Source: Verrucomicrobiota bacterium (lineage in GTDB: Bacteria > Verrucomicrobiota > Verrucomicrobiia > Verrucomicrobiales > Akkermansiaceae). From it: a stretch of 36,780 bases of DNA. The position numbers and the translations under genes were made by a program. The stretch spans positions 1 through 36,780 of the forward strand of contig WBXE01000002.1 of assembly GCA_008932955.1 (NCBI GenBank), read 5' to 3'. Under the pieces are notes generated by a model. That model saw nothing but the letters and a program-made list of their open reading frames with translations. It had not been told where the DNA came from and did no database searches. This document shows positions 24,286-36,416 of the stretch, in pieces. Within the stretch, counting starts at the first letter, position 1. Each line of letters opens with the position of its first letter.

Positions 24286-24757
24286 GGCGAGTGTTTCGTT
24301 AGTTTGGGTACTGGGATGGTGAACGGCGACGAAAGCCGGACGATGGCACGTTTCGGCAGGCTTTCAAGCCCGTATTCGCATCCATTCTGGTCGCTAGGGG
24401 TCACCACACCTTCACCCATTGTTGGACCGGCGTTGCTGTGCTGCTTGGACGCGGGCGCTTGCGGGCCATCCATAGGCGGCCCTCTGGCCCAATTTGCGCC
24501 ATCGTCAAGGCGGAGGGCTTTGCGCGTTTTTTTGGCAGGCCGGTGTTTCTGGTGGCCCAGACGCTGATCGTTGGCGTGTGGATCACTCTCAACACAATGA
24601 GCGTTTTCAATTTCGACATCTATCCACTCCTCGGCTCAGCCTAATGGGCAAACCCTCAAATCAGGTGATTTTGGGCTTTTCTGGAGCGTCGAGGACAGCT
24701 TTACTGCCGAGGCAACGGGCGCGGACCCGGCTATTCCCCTTCCCCCACCCATTTTCC
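24286..24757. other. 472-base divergent spacer with a gene remnant
   Basis: The gap lies between the divergent aldehyde dehydrogenase and hldD genes. Apart from the DUF1003-like fragment at about 24500-24644, I see no complete gene, RNA or strong promoter. Confidence 0.5.
24500..24644 (+). pseudogene. DUF1003-like fragment
   Basis: The frame reading KAEGFARFFGRPVFLVAQTL, then a WITLN block and FDIYPLLGSA, resembles the first membrane segment of DUF1003 proteins, which continue with YPFILLNL. Here it stops at 24642-24644 and lacks the rest. It is best read as a decayed remnant, though a short membrane peptide cannot be excluded. Confidence 0.45.
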
Positions 24758-25756
24758 ATGCAGCAAGATGATACGATCCTGGTCACTGGAGCCGCCGGCC
24801 TGATAGGCAGCGCGCTGGTGTGGGAGCTCAACCGCCGGGGCTGCCACAACATCATCCTCACCGACCGCCTCGGCAGCGACGAGCGCTGGCGCAACCTGGT
24901 GCCGCTGCGCTACGCCGACTATCTGGACGCCGACCAACTCTGGGACCAACTCGACACCCCGGCGCTCGCCGCAGTGCGCTGGGTGTTCCACCTCGGTGCC
25001 TGCTCGGCGACCACCGAAAAGGACTCCGGCTTTCTGATGGAAAACAATTTCCGCTACACCCGGCGCCTCGCCGAGTGGGCACTGGCCGGCAAACGGCGCT
25101 TTGTGTACGCCTCGTCGGCCGCCACCTACGGCAACGGCGAGGCGGGCATGGACGACGGCGAGGAGCAACTTCACGGCTATCGCCCGCTCAACATGTATGG
25201 TTACTCGAAGCACCTGTTCGATCTGCACGCGCAACAACGCGGCTGGTTCGATCGGATCATCGGGCTGAAGTACTTTAACATCTTCGGGCCTAACGAGGAT
25301 CACAAGGGCGACATGCGCAGCGTCGTGCACAAGGCGTGCGGGCAGATTCGCCAGACCGGGGCGGTGAGCTTGTTCCGGAGTTATCATCCGGAGTTTCGTG
25401 ATGGCGAGCAGCAGCGGGATTTCCTCTACGTCAAGGACGCGGTGGCGATGACCTTGCATCTGGCAACCACCCCGCAGGCCGCCGGCATCTATAACATCGG
25501 CTCCGGCAACGCCGCCACCTGGATTGAATTGGTCACACCGATCTTTGCCGCGCTGAACCTCCCGCCTAACATTGAGTTTATCGACATGCCAGACGTGCTG
25601 CGCGGCAAATACCAATACCATACCTGCGCCAACACCCGCCGCTTGCGCGACTCGGGCTGGAATGGTCCCTCCCACTCGCTCGCCGCAGCCGTGCGGGATT
25701 ATGTAACAAACTATCTGTTGCCCGACCGCCGCCTCGGCGACCTTCAAGAATTCTGA
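24758..25756 (+). CDS. hldD: ADP-L-glycero-D-manno-heptose 6-epimerase
   Basis: A 332-residue NADP-dependent short-chain epimerase that makes ADP-L-glycero-D-manno-heptose, the donor for the LPS inner core. The nucleotide-binding loop GAAGLIG is at 11-17, the active Ser is in YASSAATYG, and YxxxK spans Tyr147-Lys151 in MYGYSK. ADP-heptose epimerase features follow: KYFNIFGPNEDHKGDMRSV, RDFLYVKDAV, YNIGSGNAATW and FIDMPDVLRGKYQYHT. The start is ATG 24758, since upstream in-frame sequence is not family-like. Four bases separate it from gmhA. It is slightly longer than E. coli HldD (310). Confidence 0.95.
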   Translation: MQQDDTILVTGAAGLIGSALVWELNRRGCHNIILTDRLGSDERWRNLVPLRYADYLDADQLWDQLDTPALAAVRWVFHLGACSATTEKDSGFLMENNFRYTRRLAEWALAGKRRFVYASSAATYGNGEAGMDDGEEQLHGYRPLNMYGYSKHLFDLHAQQRGWFDRIIGLKYFNIFGPNEDHKGDMRSVVHKACGQIRQTGAVSLFRSYHPEFRDGEQQRDFLYVKDAVAMTLHLATTPQAAGIYNIGSGNAATWIELVTPIFAALNLPPNIEFIDMPDVLRGKYQYHTCANTRRLRDSGWNGPSHSLAAAVRDYVTNYLLPDRRLGDLQEF

Positions 25757-25760
25757 CCTC

Positions 25761-26342
25761 ATGACTCCCCCTTCATTTGAAACTTCACTAACTGAATTGC
25801 GGGACGTGCTCGACGCGTGTCGCACCCTGGCAGTGGCCGTCGAGGCCGCCGGGCAGGCCATCATTGCGAGCATTCAAAGAGGCGGCAAGCTGCTCAGCTG
25901 CGGCAATGGCGGCAGTGCGGCCGACGCCCTGCACCTTGCCGAGGAACTCGTCGGACGCTATCGCATCGAGCGGCGAGCGCTGCCCGGTTTGTGCCTCAAC
26001 GCCGACCCCACGGCCATCACCTGCATCTGCAATGACTATGGCTACGAGCAAGTGTTTGCCCGCGGTGTGCAAGCACTCGGACGCCGCGGCGACGTGCTCG
26101 TCGGCTTCACCACCAGCGGCAACAGCGCCAACGTCATCGCCGCTTTCCATGCCGCCGCCAAGCTCGGAGTGACCACCATCCTGCTAGCCGGCCGCGATGG
26201 CGGTCAGGCCCGCGGCCTGTGCCAGCACGAAATCATCGTTCCATCTAACAACACTGCGCGGATTCAGGAAATCCATACCCTCGTCCTCCACCAATGGCTC
26301 GAAGCTATCGACGCCACGCCCTGGCCCGAGATGATGCCATGA
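25761..26342 (+). CDS. gmhA: Sedoheptulose-7-phosphate isomerase
   Basis: A 193-residue SIS-domain isomerase for the first step of ADP-heptose synthesis (sedoheptulose 7-phosphate to D-glycero-D-manno-heptose 7-phosphate). Visible blocks are GGKLLSCGNGGSAADALHLAEELVGRY (26 to about 64), NDYGYEQVFARGVQALG, GFTTSGNSANVIAAF and IQEIHTLVLHQWLE. The late Glu and His are positioned as the metal ligands of the family. It follows hldD by four bases. Confidence 0.96.
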   Translation: MTPPSFETSLTELRDVLDACRTLAVAVEAAGQAIIASIQRGGKLLSCGNGGSAADALHLAEELVGRYRIERRALPGLCLNADPTAITCICNDYGYEQVFARGVQALGRRGDVLVGFTTSGNSANVIAAFHAAAKLGVTTILLAGRDGGQARGLCQHEIIVPSNNTARIQEIHTLVLHQWLEAIDATPWPEMMP

Positions 26343-26354
26343 GTCGATTTTCAT

Positions 26355-26420
26355 TCGCTAACGGCGGTCACAGACCGCAGCTACAAAACATCGACGGTCA
26401 CAGACCGCCGCTACAACGCA
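26355..26420. repeat. Two 30-bp repeats with CGGTCACAGACCGC
   Basis: CGGTCACAGACCGC followed by a GCTACAA tail begins at 26365 and again at 26395. Related sequences lie at 21716-21740 and 21764-21793. The element sits in the gap between gmhA and the heptose kinase and would form small GCGGTC/GACCGC stems. Confidence 0.75.
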
Positions 26421-26433
26421 CACCGCCACGGGC

Positions 26434-27419
26434 ATGAACACCCCCGCCATCCTCGAAGCCATCCGCAACGTCCGCATCCTGGTGATCGGCGACGTGATGT
26501 TGGACCATTACATCTGGGGCGACGTCAACCGCATCTCACCGGAGGCACCGGTGCCGGTGTTGCATGTGATGCGCGAAAGCCACAGTGCCGGGGGGCGGCC
26601 AACGTCGCCCTCAACGTCGCCGCGCTGGGCGGCCAGGCCTCGCTGATAGGCATGTTCGGGGAGGATGAGGCGGGCAGGCACCTCACCCGCATGCTGGGTG
26701 AGGCGGCCATCGACATCAGCCGCTGCGTCATCGATCCAGCGGTAGCGAGCATCGTCAAGACCCGCGTGGTAGCCCGCACCCAACAACTCTGCCGGATCGA
26801 CCGCGAGGCCGCACGCCACGCCTACGCGCTGGATGCCGCCGCGGGTATCGGCAAATTATTAGAAGCGGCGGTGGCCGCTGCCGATGCGGTCATCATTTCC
26901 GATTACGCCAAAGGGGTGGTCACCCAACCTCTGATAGATCAACTCCTCAGCTTGGCCTCAGCACGCGGCACGCTCGTCGCCGTGGATCCCAAACCCGCAC
27001 GCCACCTCAATCTGCGCGGTGCCGGCCTGCTCACGCCCAACCGCCACGAAGCGCTCGAACTCGCCGGACTGCCGGAGCCGGGACCGGGCGAAATTTATCC
27101 GTTAGCCGATGTCTGCCGGCGGATTCATGCCGCGTTTGCGCCCAAATGGTTAGTCATCACGCTGGGTGCCGACGGCATGGCGGTGAGCCGCGATGGCGAG
27201 GTGGCCCATCAGTTAGCCACCGAGGCCCGGGAGATATTTGACGTGTGCGGTGCCGGCGACACGGTGATAGCCAGCCTTACCGCAGCACTGGCCAGCGGTG
27301 CCGATGCGGTGGAAGCGGCCAGCCTCGCGAATCTAGCAGCGGGCGTGGTGGTCGCCAAAATGGGCACGGCCACCGCCACCGCACAGGAAATTCTCCACGC
27401 GCGGCAGACGGATCGTTAG
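26434..27419 (+). CDS. Heptose-7-phosphate kinase (HldE domain I / RfaE1), frameshifted
   Basis: This gene makes D-glycero-beta-D-manno-heptose 1,7-bisphosphate. The first part encodes ILVIGDVMLDHYIWGDVNRI and HVMRESHSAGG, then the frame shifts. The second part resumes with LIGMFGEDEAGRHLTRM and runs to the PfkB motif VCGAGDTVIASL and the stop at 27419. Adding one G to the six-G run at 26590-26595 would give an intact kinase of about 328 residues with the expected HSAGGAANVALNVAALGG. The C-terminal nucleotidyltransferase domain of E. coli HldE is absent, so a separate HldC would be needed. The shift may be a sequencing error, a recent mutation or slippage. Confidence 0.85.
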
Positions 27420-27478
27420 GCATTAGTGGCGGGCGGGCGGATATAGCGCCGGAATGTCACTTGTGCGAGATAAGGAGC

Positions 27479-27496
27479 CACCCCATTCCTGGGGTG
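27479..27496. terminator. CACCCC/GGGGTG hairpin after the heptose kinase
   Basis: CACCCC (27479-27484) pairs with GGGGTG (27491-27496) around ATTCCT. It lies in the 163-base gap between two convergent genes. No T-run follows, so termination is only possible. Confidence 0.4.
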
Positions 27497-27558
27497 ATTG
27501 CGGAAGCGCAGTCCATGAAGGAGTGCTGCGGGCTCTCTACAGGGGCGAGCCTTCCGCC

Positions 27559-27578
27559 CGACGACACTAACGTCGTCG
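27559..27578. terminator. CGACGAC hairpin before the ispG stop
   Basis: CGACGAC (27559-27565) and GTCGTCG (27572-27578) pair around a six-base loop. It stands five bases from the ispG stop on the opposite strand, so it is a possible terminator for either gene. The surrounding words look like a dispersed spacer repeat. Confidence 0.4.
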
Positions 27579-27582
27579 CTCC

Positions 27583-29439
<1,857 letters not shown>

Positions 29440-29804
29440 TGCATAACCGAAAAACCGCAGTCCGGCAACGCCAACGGCGCATTCTTTCTCTCATGCCGGA
29501 ACGCTGTTGGCGACATGGTGACAGATAAATAGTAGAGAATTCTATTCATTGAAGGTTTCAGTGATAATCAGTACCTCAGTGGTAAAAAACCGTCGCCAAC
29601 CATCCCAAAAAATCCCTCACTTGACCCCACATGCTTGGCCGCGAGCTCAGGATTTTTGTTTGACTTGTGCGAGATTCCCGCATATCCCATCCTCTCCCCC
29701 TCGGCGGGGTTCTGGTCGAGTCTTGATTTTCGCCGCCTCGCGCGCCATCAATCACCACCCCACAGGCGCTGCCGAGCCAATCAATTTTTTCACAAGTCTT
29801 TGCT
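29440..29804. other. Divergent ispG-mreB spacer with two repeat elements
   Basis: The 365 bases hold the 23-base motif at 29513-29535 (reverse of 13743-13765) and, next to it, a copy of the rhaT-rhaA spacer repeat at about 29550-29612. A TTGACT at 29660-29665 could be a -35 box, but no good -10 follows. No gene is seen. Confidence 0.6.
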
Positions 29805-30860
<1,056 letters not shown>

Positions 30861-30873
30861 GCAGGTCCCGGCC

Positions 30874-31689
30874 ATGAAGCCGCTCAATCTTATTGCCATC
30901 CTGCTCTTTATGAGTGGGGCCGTTTGGGCGCTCACCCGCAGTGAGCGCTCCGTGCGCGAGATCCAACGCGGCTATTTTGGCGCGATCGGCCCCTTCCTCA
31001 AGAGTGGCTCGCAGACCGAAGCCTACGCCCGCAGCTTCCTCGATGAGGTCCAGCATTCCAAAGTCTTGGAGGCCGAAATCGCCACCGTTAACCGCGAAAT
31101 CGGCCGCCTCCATATCGTCGAGTCCCGCTACCGCGAACTCGAACGCGAAAACACCCAACTCCGCCATGCCCTGGATTTCAAAAAGACCTCCAGCTTCAAT
31201 GTCGCCGCCGCTCAGGTCATCCGCCGCCAGCCCACCACGTGGTGGCAAACCGTCGAAATCGACGTCGGCGAGGAACGCAACATCTGCAGCCAACTCGCCG
31301 TGCTTTCCAACGAGGGACTGGTGGGCATCATCGACCGCCCTGCGAAGGACCGCTCATCGGTTATTTTACTAACCGACGAAGCATGCCAAGTTTCGGCCAA
31401 GGTTGAGGACAGTCCCGAGGTGGGCATTCTCAGCGGCCAGCGCGGCCAGTTTGAAGGCGCGCCGCTGCTGCGGCTAAAGTTTTTATCGAAGAATGCCGCG
31501 CTGCACTCCGGCCAGCGCGTGTTCACCACCGGCCGCGGAGGGATTTTCCAGGCCAACATCCTCCTTGGAACCATCGTGTCCGTCGAAAAGGGCGCCGAAG
31601 ATTCCGAAGCTCTCGTCCGACCAGCGGTGAACTTCGCGGATCTTGGCACGGTGTTTGTCGTGCTATCCAAAGAGCCCCTGAAGAAGTGA
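30874..31689 (+). CDS. mreC: Rod shape-determining protein MreC
   Basis: A 271-residue bitopic membrane protein of the elongasome. An N-terminal membrane helix (about 4-21) is followed by a coiled coil (about 50-95, with EAEIATVNREIGRLHIVESR and ELERENTQLRHAL) and the beta-rich periplasmic domain (VIRRQPTTWWQTVEIDVG, LSNEGLVGIIDR, GILSGQRGQF and VFTTGRGGIF). It sits 13 bases after mreB and overlaps mreD by four bases. Confidence 0.93.
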   Translation: MKPLNLIAILLFMSGAVWALTRSERSVREIQRGYFGAIGPFLKSGSQTEAYARSFLDEVQHSKVLEAEIATVNREIGRLHIVESRYRELERENTQLRHALDFKKTSSFNVAAAQVIRRQPTTWWQTVEIDVGEERNICSQLAVLSNEGLVGIIDRPAKDRSSVILLTDEACQVSAKVEDSPEVGILSGQRGQFEGAPLLRLKFLSKNAALHSGQRVFTTGRGGIFQANILLGTIVSVEKGAEDSEALVRPAVNFADLGTVFVVLSKEPLKK

Positions 31690-32270
31690 CCCGCTACACG
31701 CTCATCACTGTACTGTTAGTGCTGGCCAGCTTCGTGGTCCAGCAGTTCTTGCCCGCGCTCACCGCGCTGCATCATTCACGCGTGCTGTTAGTGCAACTGG
31801 TGTTCCTATGTGCGGCGGTAACCGTGGGACAACCCACCATGCTGTTGCTGGCGTTTGTGTGTGGTTTCCTGTGGGATGCGCAGTGTTCCATTGGGGCCCA
31901 CGGAGGGGATCCGGAAATCTATAGTCAACCGGTCGAATCGCTGCGCTTCGGTTATTCGATCCTGCTGTTTGGGGCGATGGGCTTTCTGATGCAAGGCATC
32001 CAACCGCTCTTCAAACAAGGCAAGTGGTATTTCTCGGCGCTGCTCTCCGGGATCGCCATCTTGCTGTATCTGGCCGCCGAATACCTCATCATCACTTTCG
32101 TGCGCGGCAACTTCATCTTTACCAAGGCCACCGCTTTGCAAATGGCTTACACCGCGCTGCTCACCATGCTGTTCTCACCGCTGGTGTTCTGGATTCTCTT
32201 CCGCATCGCCAGTTGGTGCCGCCACTCGATCAACCCAGAGGCCGCTAAAAAACGCCGACGCCATTTCTAA
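31686..32270 (+). CDS. mreD: Rod shape-determining protein MreD
   Basis: A 194-residue polytopic inner-membrane protein with about five or six hydrophobic helices, such as TLITVLLVLASFVVQQFL and the stretches around 36-55, 85-100, 110-128 and 150-180, ending in a basic tail (KKRRRHF). It starts with GTG in a GTGA overlap with the mreC stop, a sign of coupled translation. Identity rests on its size, topology and place between mreC and mrdA, since MreD sequences are weakly conserved. Confidence 0.85.
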   Translation: MTRYTLITVLLVLASFVVQQFLPALTALHHSRVLLVQLVFLCAAVTVGQPTMLLLAFVCGFLWDAQCSIGAHGGDPEIYSQPVESLRFGYSILLFGAMGFLMQGIQPLFKQGKWYFSALLSGIAILLYLAAEYLIITFVRGNFIFTKATALQMAYTALLTMLFSPLVFWILFRIASWCRHSINPEAAKKRRRHF

Positions 32271-32275
32271 CCTAC

Positions 32276-34435
32276 ATGGAACCGAGCTACCGCATGCGCC
32301 TCTACCTGCTCACAGCACTCGTGCTGACGGGCTTCGGCGTATTGCTTAACCGCTTGTATGATTTCCAGATTAAACGCCGCGATGAATTTTTGCAAATGAT
32401 CCCCGGCAACAGCACCGTCAGCGTGCGCGAACCGGGGATCCGCGGCGAAATCACCGACCGCAACGGCATCCTGTTGGCCCGCAACTTGCGCAACTACGAA
32501 ATTTCCTTCAACCTCGAGGAAATCCACAAGGCCTATAAGTTGCAACATGCCGCCGATCCGGCACTCAAACGCCTCAGTAAAAAAGACGGCGTGGAGCGGC
32601 TGGAGGAGGAAAAAGACATAGTTCAAATCGTCAACAACTGGACCATCAAACGCTTCGACGAGCTCGGACTAACCAAAAACTATAATGCCGGCGCGTTGCG
32701 CACCCATTATCTAACGCACCGCGGACTGGTACCCTTCAGCTACCGCACCGATCTGACCTACGATGATTTTGCGCGCTGCGCCGAGCACAATCTCGAGTTA
32801 CCCGGCGTCTATCTGAGCACCCGGCCGCTGCGTCAATACCCATACGCTGCCTTGGCCAGCCATGTCCTCGGCTACATCAAGCCATGGGAACCGGCGGACA
32901 TTCCCGAGAGTGATAAACGCCTGTTCGATCATTACATCGGCGACGCCAAGGGCATCGCCGGCATAGAGCAAAGCATGGACGCGATCCTGCGCGGTCCGGA
33001 GGGCCAGAAAAAACTCCTCAAGGATGAGAAAGGCCATGTCATCCGCATGATCGGCTACACCAAGCCGGGCATCGGCGCCAAACTCACCCTCGCCATCGAT
33101 GCCCGCGCCCAACTCCACGTCGAAAATGTCCTCCGCCGCGCCGGTCGCGCCGCCGCCGTCGTCATGGACGTGAACACCGGCGAGGTCATCGCCATGGCTG
33201 CCATTCCGGATTACAATCCCAACGATTTCATACCCTCCATCTCGCGTGCCCGTTGGAAAGGCTATCTGGATAACCAGAAAATGGATCCATTTTCCAACCG
33301 CGCGATCAAGCCGTTCACCCCGGGCTCCACCTTCAAGCCGCCCACCGCCATCTCCGGCGCCCTCGAAGGCATGGCCAACCGCGTGTTTTCCTGCGATGGC
33401 TATATCTTGTTTGGCAACATCAAAATCGGTTGCTGGATTTGGAACCAGCACCGCAGCAGCCACGGCTCGCTCACCCTGCCCAAGGCGATTCAACAATCAT
33501 GCAATCCCTATTTCATGAAACTCGCCAATACCATCGGTTGGAAAGCCATGGTCACCGGCTTCCAGATGCTCGGCCTCGGTAAACCCACCGGTATCGAACT
33601 GCCCGACGAATCCGCCGGCACCCTACCCGGCAGCCCCGCTTGGCGTGCCGCCAATCCCGCCGCTTCGATGACCCCGGCCATCACCGCGATGCTCGCCATC
33701 GGCCAAGCCGATGCCATGGCCACCCCGCTACAACTCTGCGCCATGACGGCTAGCATCGCCAACGGTGGGAAATACTATAAGCCGCGGATTGTCAAATCGG
33801 CCACCGCCGTCGATGGCCATAGGATCATTGAGGACAAGCCCGAGCTCAAGGTTGATCTGATCGCTGCGGGGGTTAAGCCCGCCGATTTAGAACTCCTCCG
33901 CCACGGCATGTGGATGGCCGTCAACAACCCGGGCGGCACCGCCTCCCGAGTGAAAATCCCCGGCATCGAACTCGCCGGCAAAACCGGCACCGCCCAAACC
34001 ATCGATGACGGGAAAAAATCCAACAATTCATGGGTCATTTGCTTCGGTCCATATGACAAGCCGAAGTATGCCGTGTGCGTGCTGGTGCAAAACGGCGGCT
34101 CCGGCGGCAAAGTATGCGGACCGCTGGCGAACCTAATTTTGCGCGGCCTCTTTGCCCAGGACGACGGCATCAAGCTACCTCTCAAACCCCAGAGCGCCGT
34201 GCCCGGCAACACCAACCGCATCGAGGAAATCGTCATTCCCAAAGATGACCCGCTCGTCACCCCAGGCAGCGAGGATGCCGACGGCAGCGGCGAAACCGGC
34301 GAGGAAGTCGAAAACCTTGAGGCTCCCACCGCGCCCGCCACCACCGCTCCTCTCATCCCCTCTCCCGTCATCACCCCAGAAGTAGACGAGGATGGCACCG
34401 TCATCCCTCGCGCACAACCCGTCACCGAACCCTAA
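32276..34435 (+). CDS. mrdA: Penicillin-binding protein 2 (elongasome transpeptidase)
   Basis: A 719-residue class B PBP that cross-links peptidoglycan during side-wall growth. An N-terminal membrane helix (about 8-26) is followed by the dimerisation region (REPGIRGEITDRNGILLARN) and the transpeptidase domain. The active Ser351 is in STFK (351-354), SCN is at 408-410 and KTG at 569-571. A Pro/Thr/Glu-rich, probably disordered C-terminal tail of some 70 residues follows the catalytic domain. It starts five bases after mreD and belongs to the rod operon. Confidence 0.95.
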   Translation: MEPSYRMRLYLLTALVLTGFGVLLNRLYDFQIKRRDEFLQMIPGNSTVSVREPGIRGEITDRNGILLARNLRNYEISFNLEEIHKAYKLQHAADPALKRLSKKDGVERLEEEKDIVQIVNNWTIKRFDELGLTKNYNAGALRTHYLTHRGLVPFSYRTDLTYDDFARCAEHNLELPGVYLSTRPLRQYPYAALASHVLGYIKPWEPADIPESDKRLFDHYIGDAKGIAGIEQSMDAILRGPEGQKKLLKDEKGHVIRMIGYTKPGIGAKLTLAIDARAQLHVENVLRRAGRAAAVVMDVNTGEVIAMAAIPDYNPNDFIPSISRARWKGYLDNQKMDPFSNRAIKPFTPGSTFKPPTAISGALEGMANRVFSCDGYILFGNIKIGCWIWNQHRSSHGSLTLPKAIQQSCNPYFMKLANTIGWKAMVTGFQMLGLGKPTGIELPDESAGTLPGSPAWRAANPAASMTPAITAMLAIGQADAMATPLQLCAMTASIANGGKYYKPRIVKSATAVDGHRIIEDKPELKVDLIAAGVKPADLELLRHGMWMAVNNPGGTASRVKIPGIELAGKTGTAQTIDDGKKSNNSWVICFGPYDKPKYAVCVLVQNGGSGGKVCGPLANLILRGLFAQDDGIKLPLKPQSAVPGNTNRIEEIVIPKDDPLVTPGSEDADGSGETGEEVENLEAPTAPATTAPLIPSPVITPEVDEDGTVIPRAQPVTEP

Positions 34436-34475
34436 CAGACTCACTCTAATCAAACACTCTAACATAATACCAACC

Positions 34476-36065
34476 ATGATTCAACGCATTAAACGCCTCC
34501 TCGGCATCGGCAAGCCCGACCCCTCACGTGGCAACAGCATTATCGTCAACGTCGAAAAACTCGAACGTCGCGTCGCCCTCCTCGAAGATGGAGTCCTGGA
34601 AGAATACACCGTCGAACGCGAAGGTGACCAGAATATCGTCGGCGGTATCTTCAAGGGCCGCGTCAAAAATATCGAGCCCGGCCTCAAGGCCATGTTCGTC
34701 GATATCGGGCTGGACAAAAATGCCTTCCTGCATTTTTGGGATGCCATCCCAGCCGCGCTGGATGCCGGCCTGGAGGAAATCCAACGCGAAAGCCATAACA
34801 AGCGGCAGCAGAAAAAAGTCACTTCCAAGGACATTCCCGATATCTATCCGGTGGGCTCGGAGATTGTCATCCAAGTATCCAAAGGCCCGATCGGCACCAA
34901 GGGCCCGCGGGTGACGACCAACATTTCGCTGGCCGGCCGCTATCTGGTGCTCATGCCCTACACCGAACAATTCGGCATCTCGCGTAAAATCGAGGATCCC
35001 GCCGAACGCCAACGCTTGCGCAAAATCGTCCAGAAACTCTCGGTCCCAGAGGGCATGGGCATCATCATGCGTACCGTCGCCTCAGGCACCCGCGCCCGCC
35101 ATTTCGTTAGGGACCTCGCCATGCTGCTGGAACAGTGGGACCAAATCGAGGAATGCCGCGTCAATTCACCCACGCCCGCCTGCATCTTCCAGGAGCCTGA
35201 TTTGATCGAGCGCACCGCCCGCGATTTCCTAACTGACGAGATCGACCAGATCATCTGTGATGACGCCGCCACCACCGAAATCATCCGCGAAATCGCCGGC
35301 AAAATCTCCCGCCGTGCCAAACGCCGCGTCCACTATCTGCCCTCCGCCACCCAACCGATTTTCGAACGGGTCAATATCCAGAAGCAAATCGACGAAGCCT
35401 TCTCGCGCCAAGTGTGGCTACCTTGCGGCGGTTATATCGTCATTGACGAAACCGAAGCACTCATCTCCATCGACGTGAACACCGGCCGCAACCGCGGCTC
35501 CAAGGATGTGGACCGGATGATTCTGGAAACCAACGTCGAAGCCGCCCAGGAAGTGGCCCGCCAACTGCGCCTGCGCAACATCGGCGGCTTGGTGGTGGTT
35601 GACTTCATCGACATGCGCCATCGCAAGGACCAACAGACGGTGTACAAAACCATGCGCGACCGGCTTAAAAAGGACAAGGCCAAGACCCAGGCGCTGCAAA
35701 TTTCGCCGGTGGGGCTGATGGAAATGACCCGCCAGCGACTCAACGAATCGTTGCGCGACTCGATGTATGAACCCTGCCCATACTGCCAGGGCCGCGCTCG
35801 CGTCAAGACACCGATGACCATGTCGGTTGAGATCCAGCGCCGCCTCAATACGGTCATCCAAAAGCATCGCGACACCCTTGGCGACATCATCATTGTGGTG
35901 AACAGCGACGTGCTCAACCGCTTCAAGAGTGAGGACGCCAAACTCCTCGTCGAACTCGAGCGCTCGCATTCCGGCCGCCTCATCTTCCGCTCCGAACCGT
36001 CCCGCAACCGCGAACGCTTCGCCATCATCGACGCAGCAACCGAGAAAATCATCGATCAAGCCTGA
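34476..36065 (+). CDS. rng: Ribonuclease G/E family endoribonuclease
   Basis: A 529-residue single-strand endoribonuclease for rRNA maturation and mRNA decay. The S1-like region includes GGIFKGRVKNIEPGLKAMFVDIG; the catalytic core has Asp333 in ISIDVNTGRN and Asp376 in VVDFIDM, matching Asp303 and Asp346 of E. coli RNase E. The zinc-link CPYC motif follows near residue 435. The protein lacks the long RNase E scaffold tail, so RNase G is the better name. ATG 34476 gives MIQRIKRLLGIGK; an ATG at 34392 would overlap mrdA with unrelated residues. Placement after mreBCD recalls the E. coli mre-rng neighbourhood. Confidence 0.95.
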   Translation: MIQRIKRLLGIGKPDPSRGNSIIVNVEKLERRVALLEDGVLEEYTVEREGDQNIVGGIFKGRVKNIEPGLKAMFVDIGLDKNAFLHFWDAIPAALDAGLEEIQRESHNKRQQKKVTSKDIPDIYPVGSEIVIQVSKGPIGTKGPRVTTNISLAGRYLVLMPYTEQFGISRKIEDPAERQRLRKIVQKLSVPEGMGIIMRTVASGTRARHFVRDLAMLLEQWDQIEECRVNSPTPACIFQEPDLIERTARDFLTDEIDQIICDDAATTEIIREIAGKISRRAKRRVHYLPSATQPIFERVNIQKQIDEAFSRQVWLPCGGYIVIDETEALISIDVNTGRNRGSKDVDRMILETNVEAAQEVARQLRLRNIGGLVVVDFIDMRHRKDQQTVYKTMRDRLKKDKAKTQALQISPVGLMEMTRQRLNESLRDSMYEPCPYCQGRARVKTPMTMSVEIQRRLNTVIQKHRDTLGDIIIVVNSDVLNRFKSEDAKLLVELERSHSGRLIFRSEPSRNRERFAIIDAATEKIIDQA

Positions 36066-36416
36066 GCCACTCCGCCGTTAGTGCGCGCCGTGGCTGCGCG
36101 CCTCGGGCGGAGTCCGTGCGTGCCGCGTCTCGCGGCGCGCGCCTGTGGCCTGCCCATGCTTGAACAACGCGCTGAGACTGTATTCGTTGCGCATGGGCGC
36201 CGCGGCCAGGACGCCTGGCGCCACGACCGCATCGAACACCTCCCCCTGAACCCGGACTACGGTCCCATCCCCGTCGCCCCCACGAAGGCCCGGAAATGGT
36301 GGTGGCCGGCGAATGGGTTTCCTCAATCGACTGAACCATAAACCGAAACAAAAACGACATTTTCGCCATTCTGATTCCTCTCGTCCTTTGGCCTTTCATC
36401 TCCAAAAGAAAATAAC
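36066..36416. repeat. GC-rich repeat-bearing spacer after rng
   Basis: The 351-base gap carries the second copy of the dispersed repeat at 11325-11393: GTGGCTGC (36091-36098), GCGTCTCGCGGC (36125-36136) and TGCCCATGC (36151-36159). GCCCATGC (36152-36159) also pairs with GCATGGGC (36191-36198). Open frames on both strands here look like by-products of high GC. After about 36300 the sequence becomes AT-richer. Confidence 0.55.

Noticed and set aside
24731..25873. A 380-codon open frame on the minus strand opposite hldD
   Set aside because: It is antisense to a well-conserved gene, has no recognisable motif, and is expected from high GC at third positions.
26590..26652. Programmed ribosomal frameshift in the heptose kinase
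   Set aside because: No slippery heptamer with a downstream pseudoknot is evident; a simple one-base loss in a G-run explains the break better.
32798..33496. A 232-codon minus-strand frame opposite mrdA
   Set aside because: It is antisense to the PBP2 catalytic region and looks like a composition artefact.
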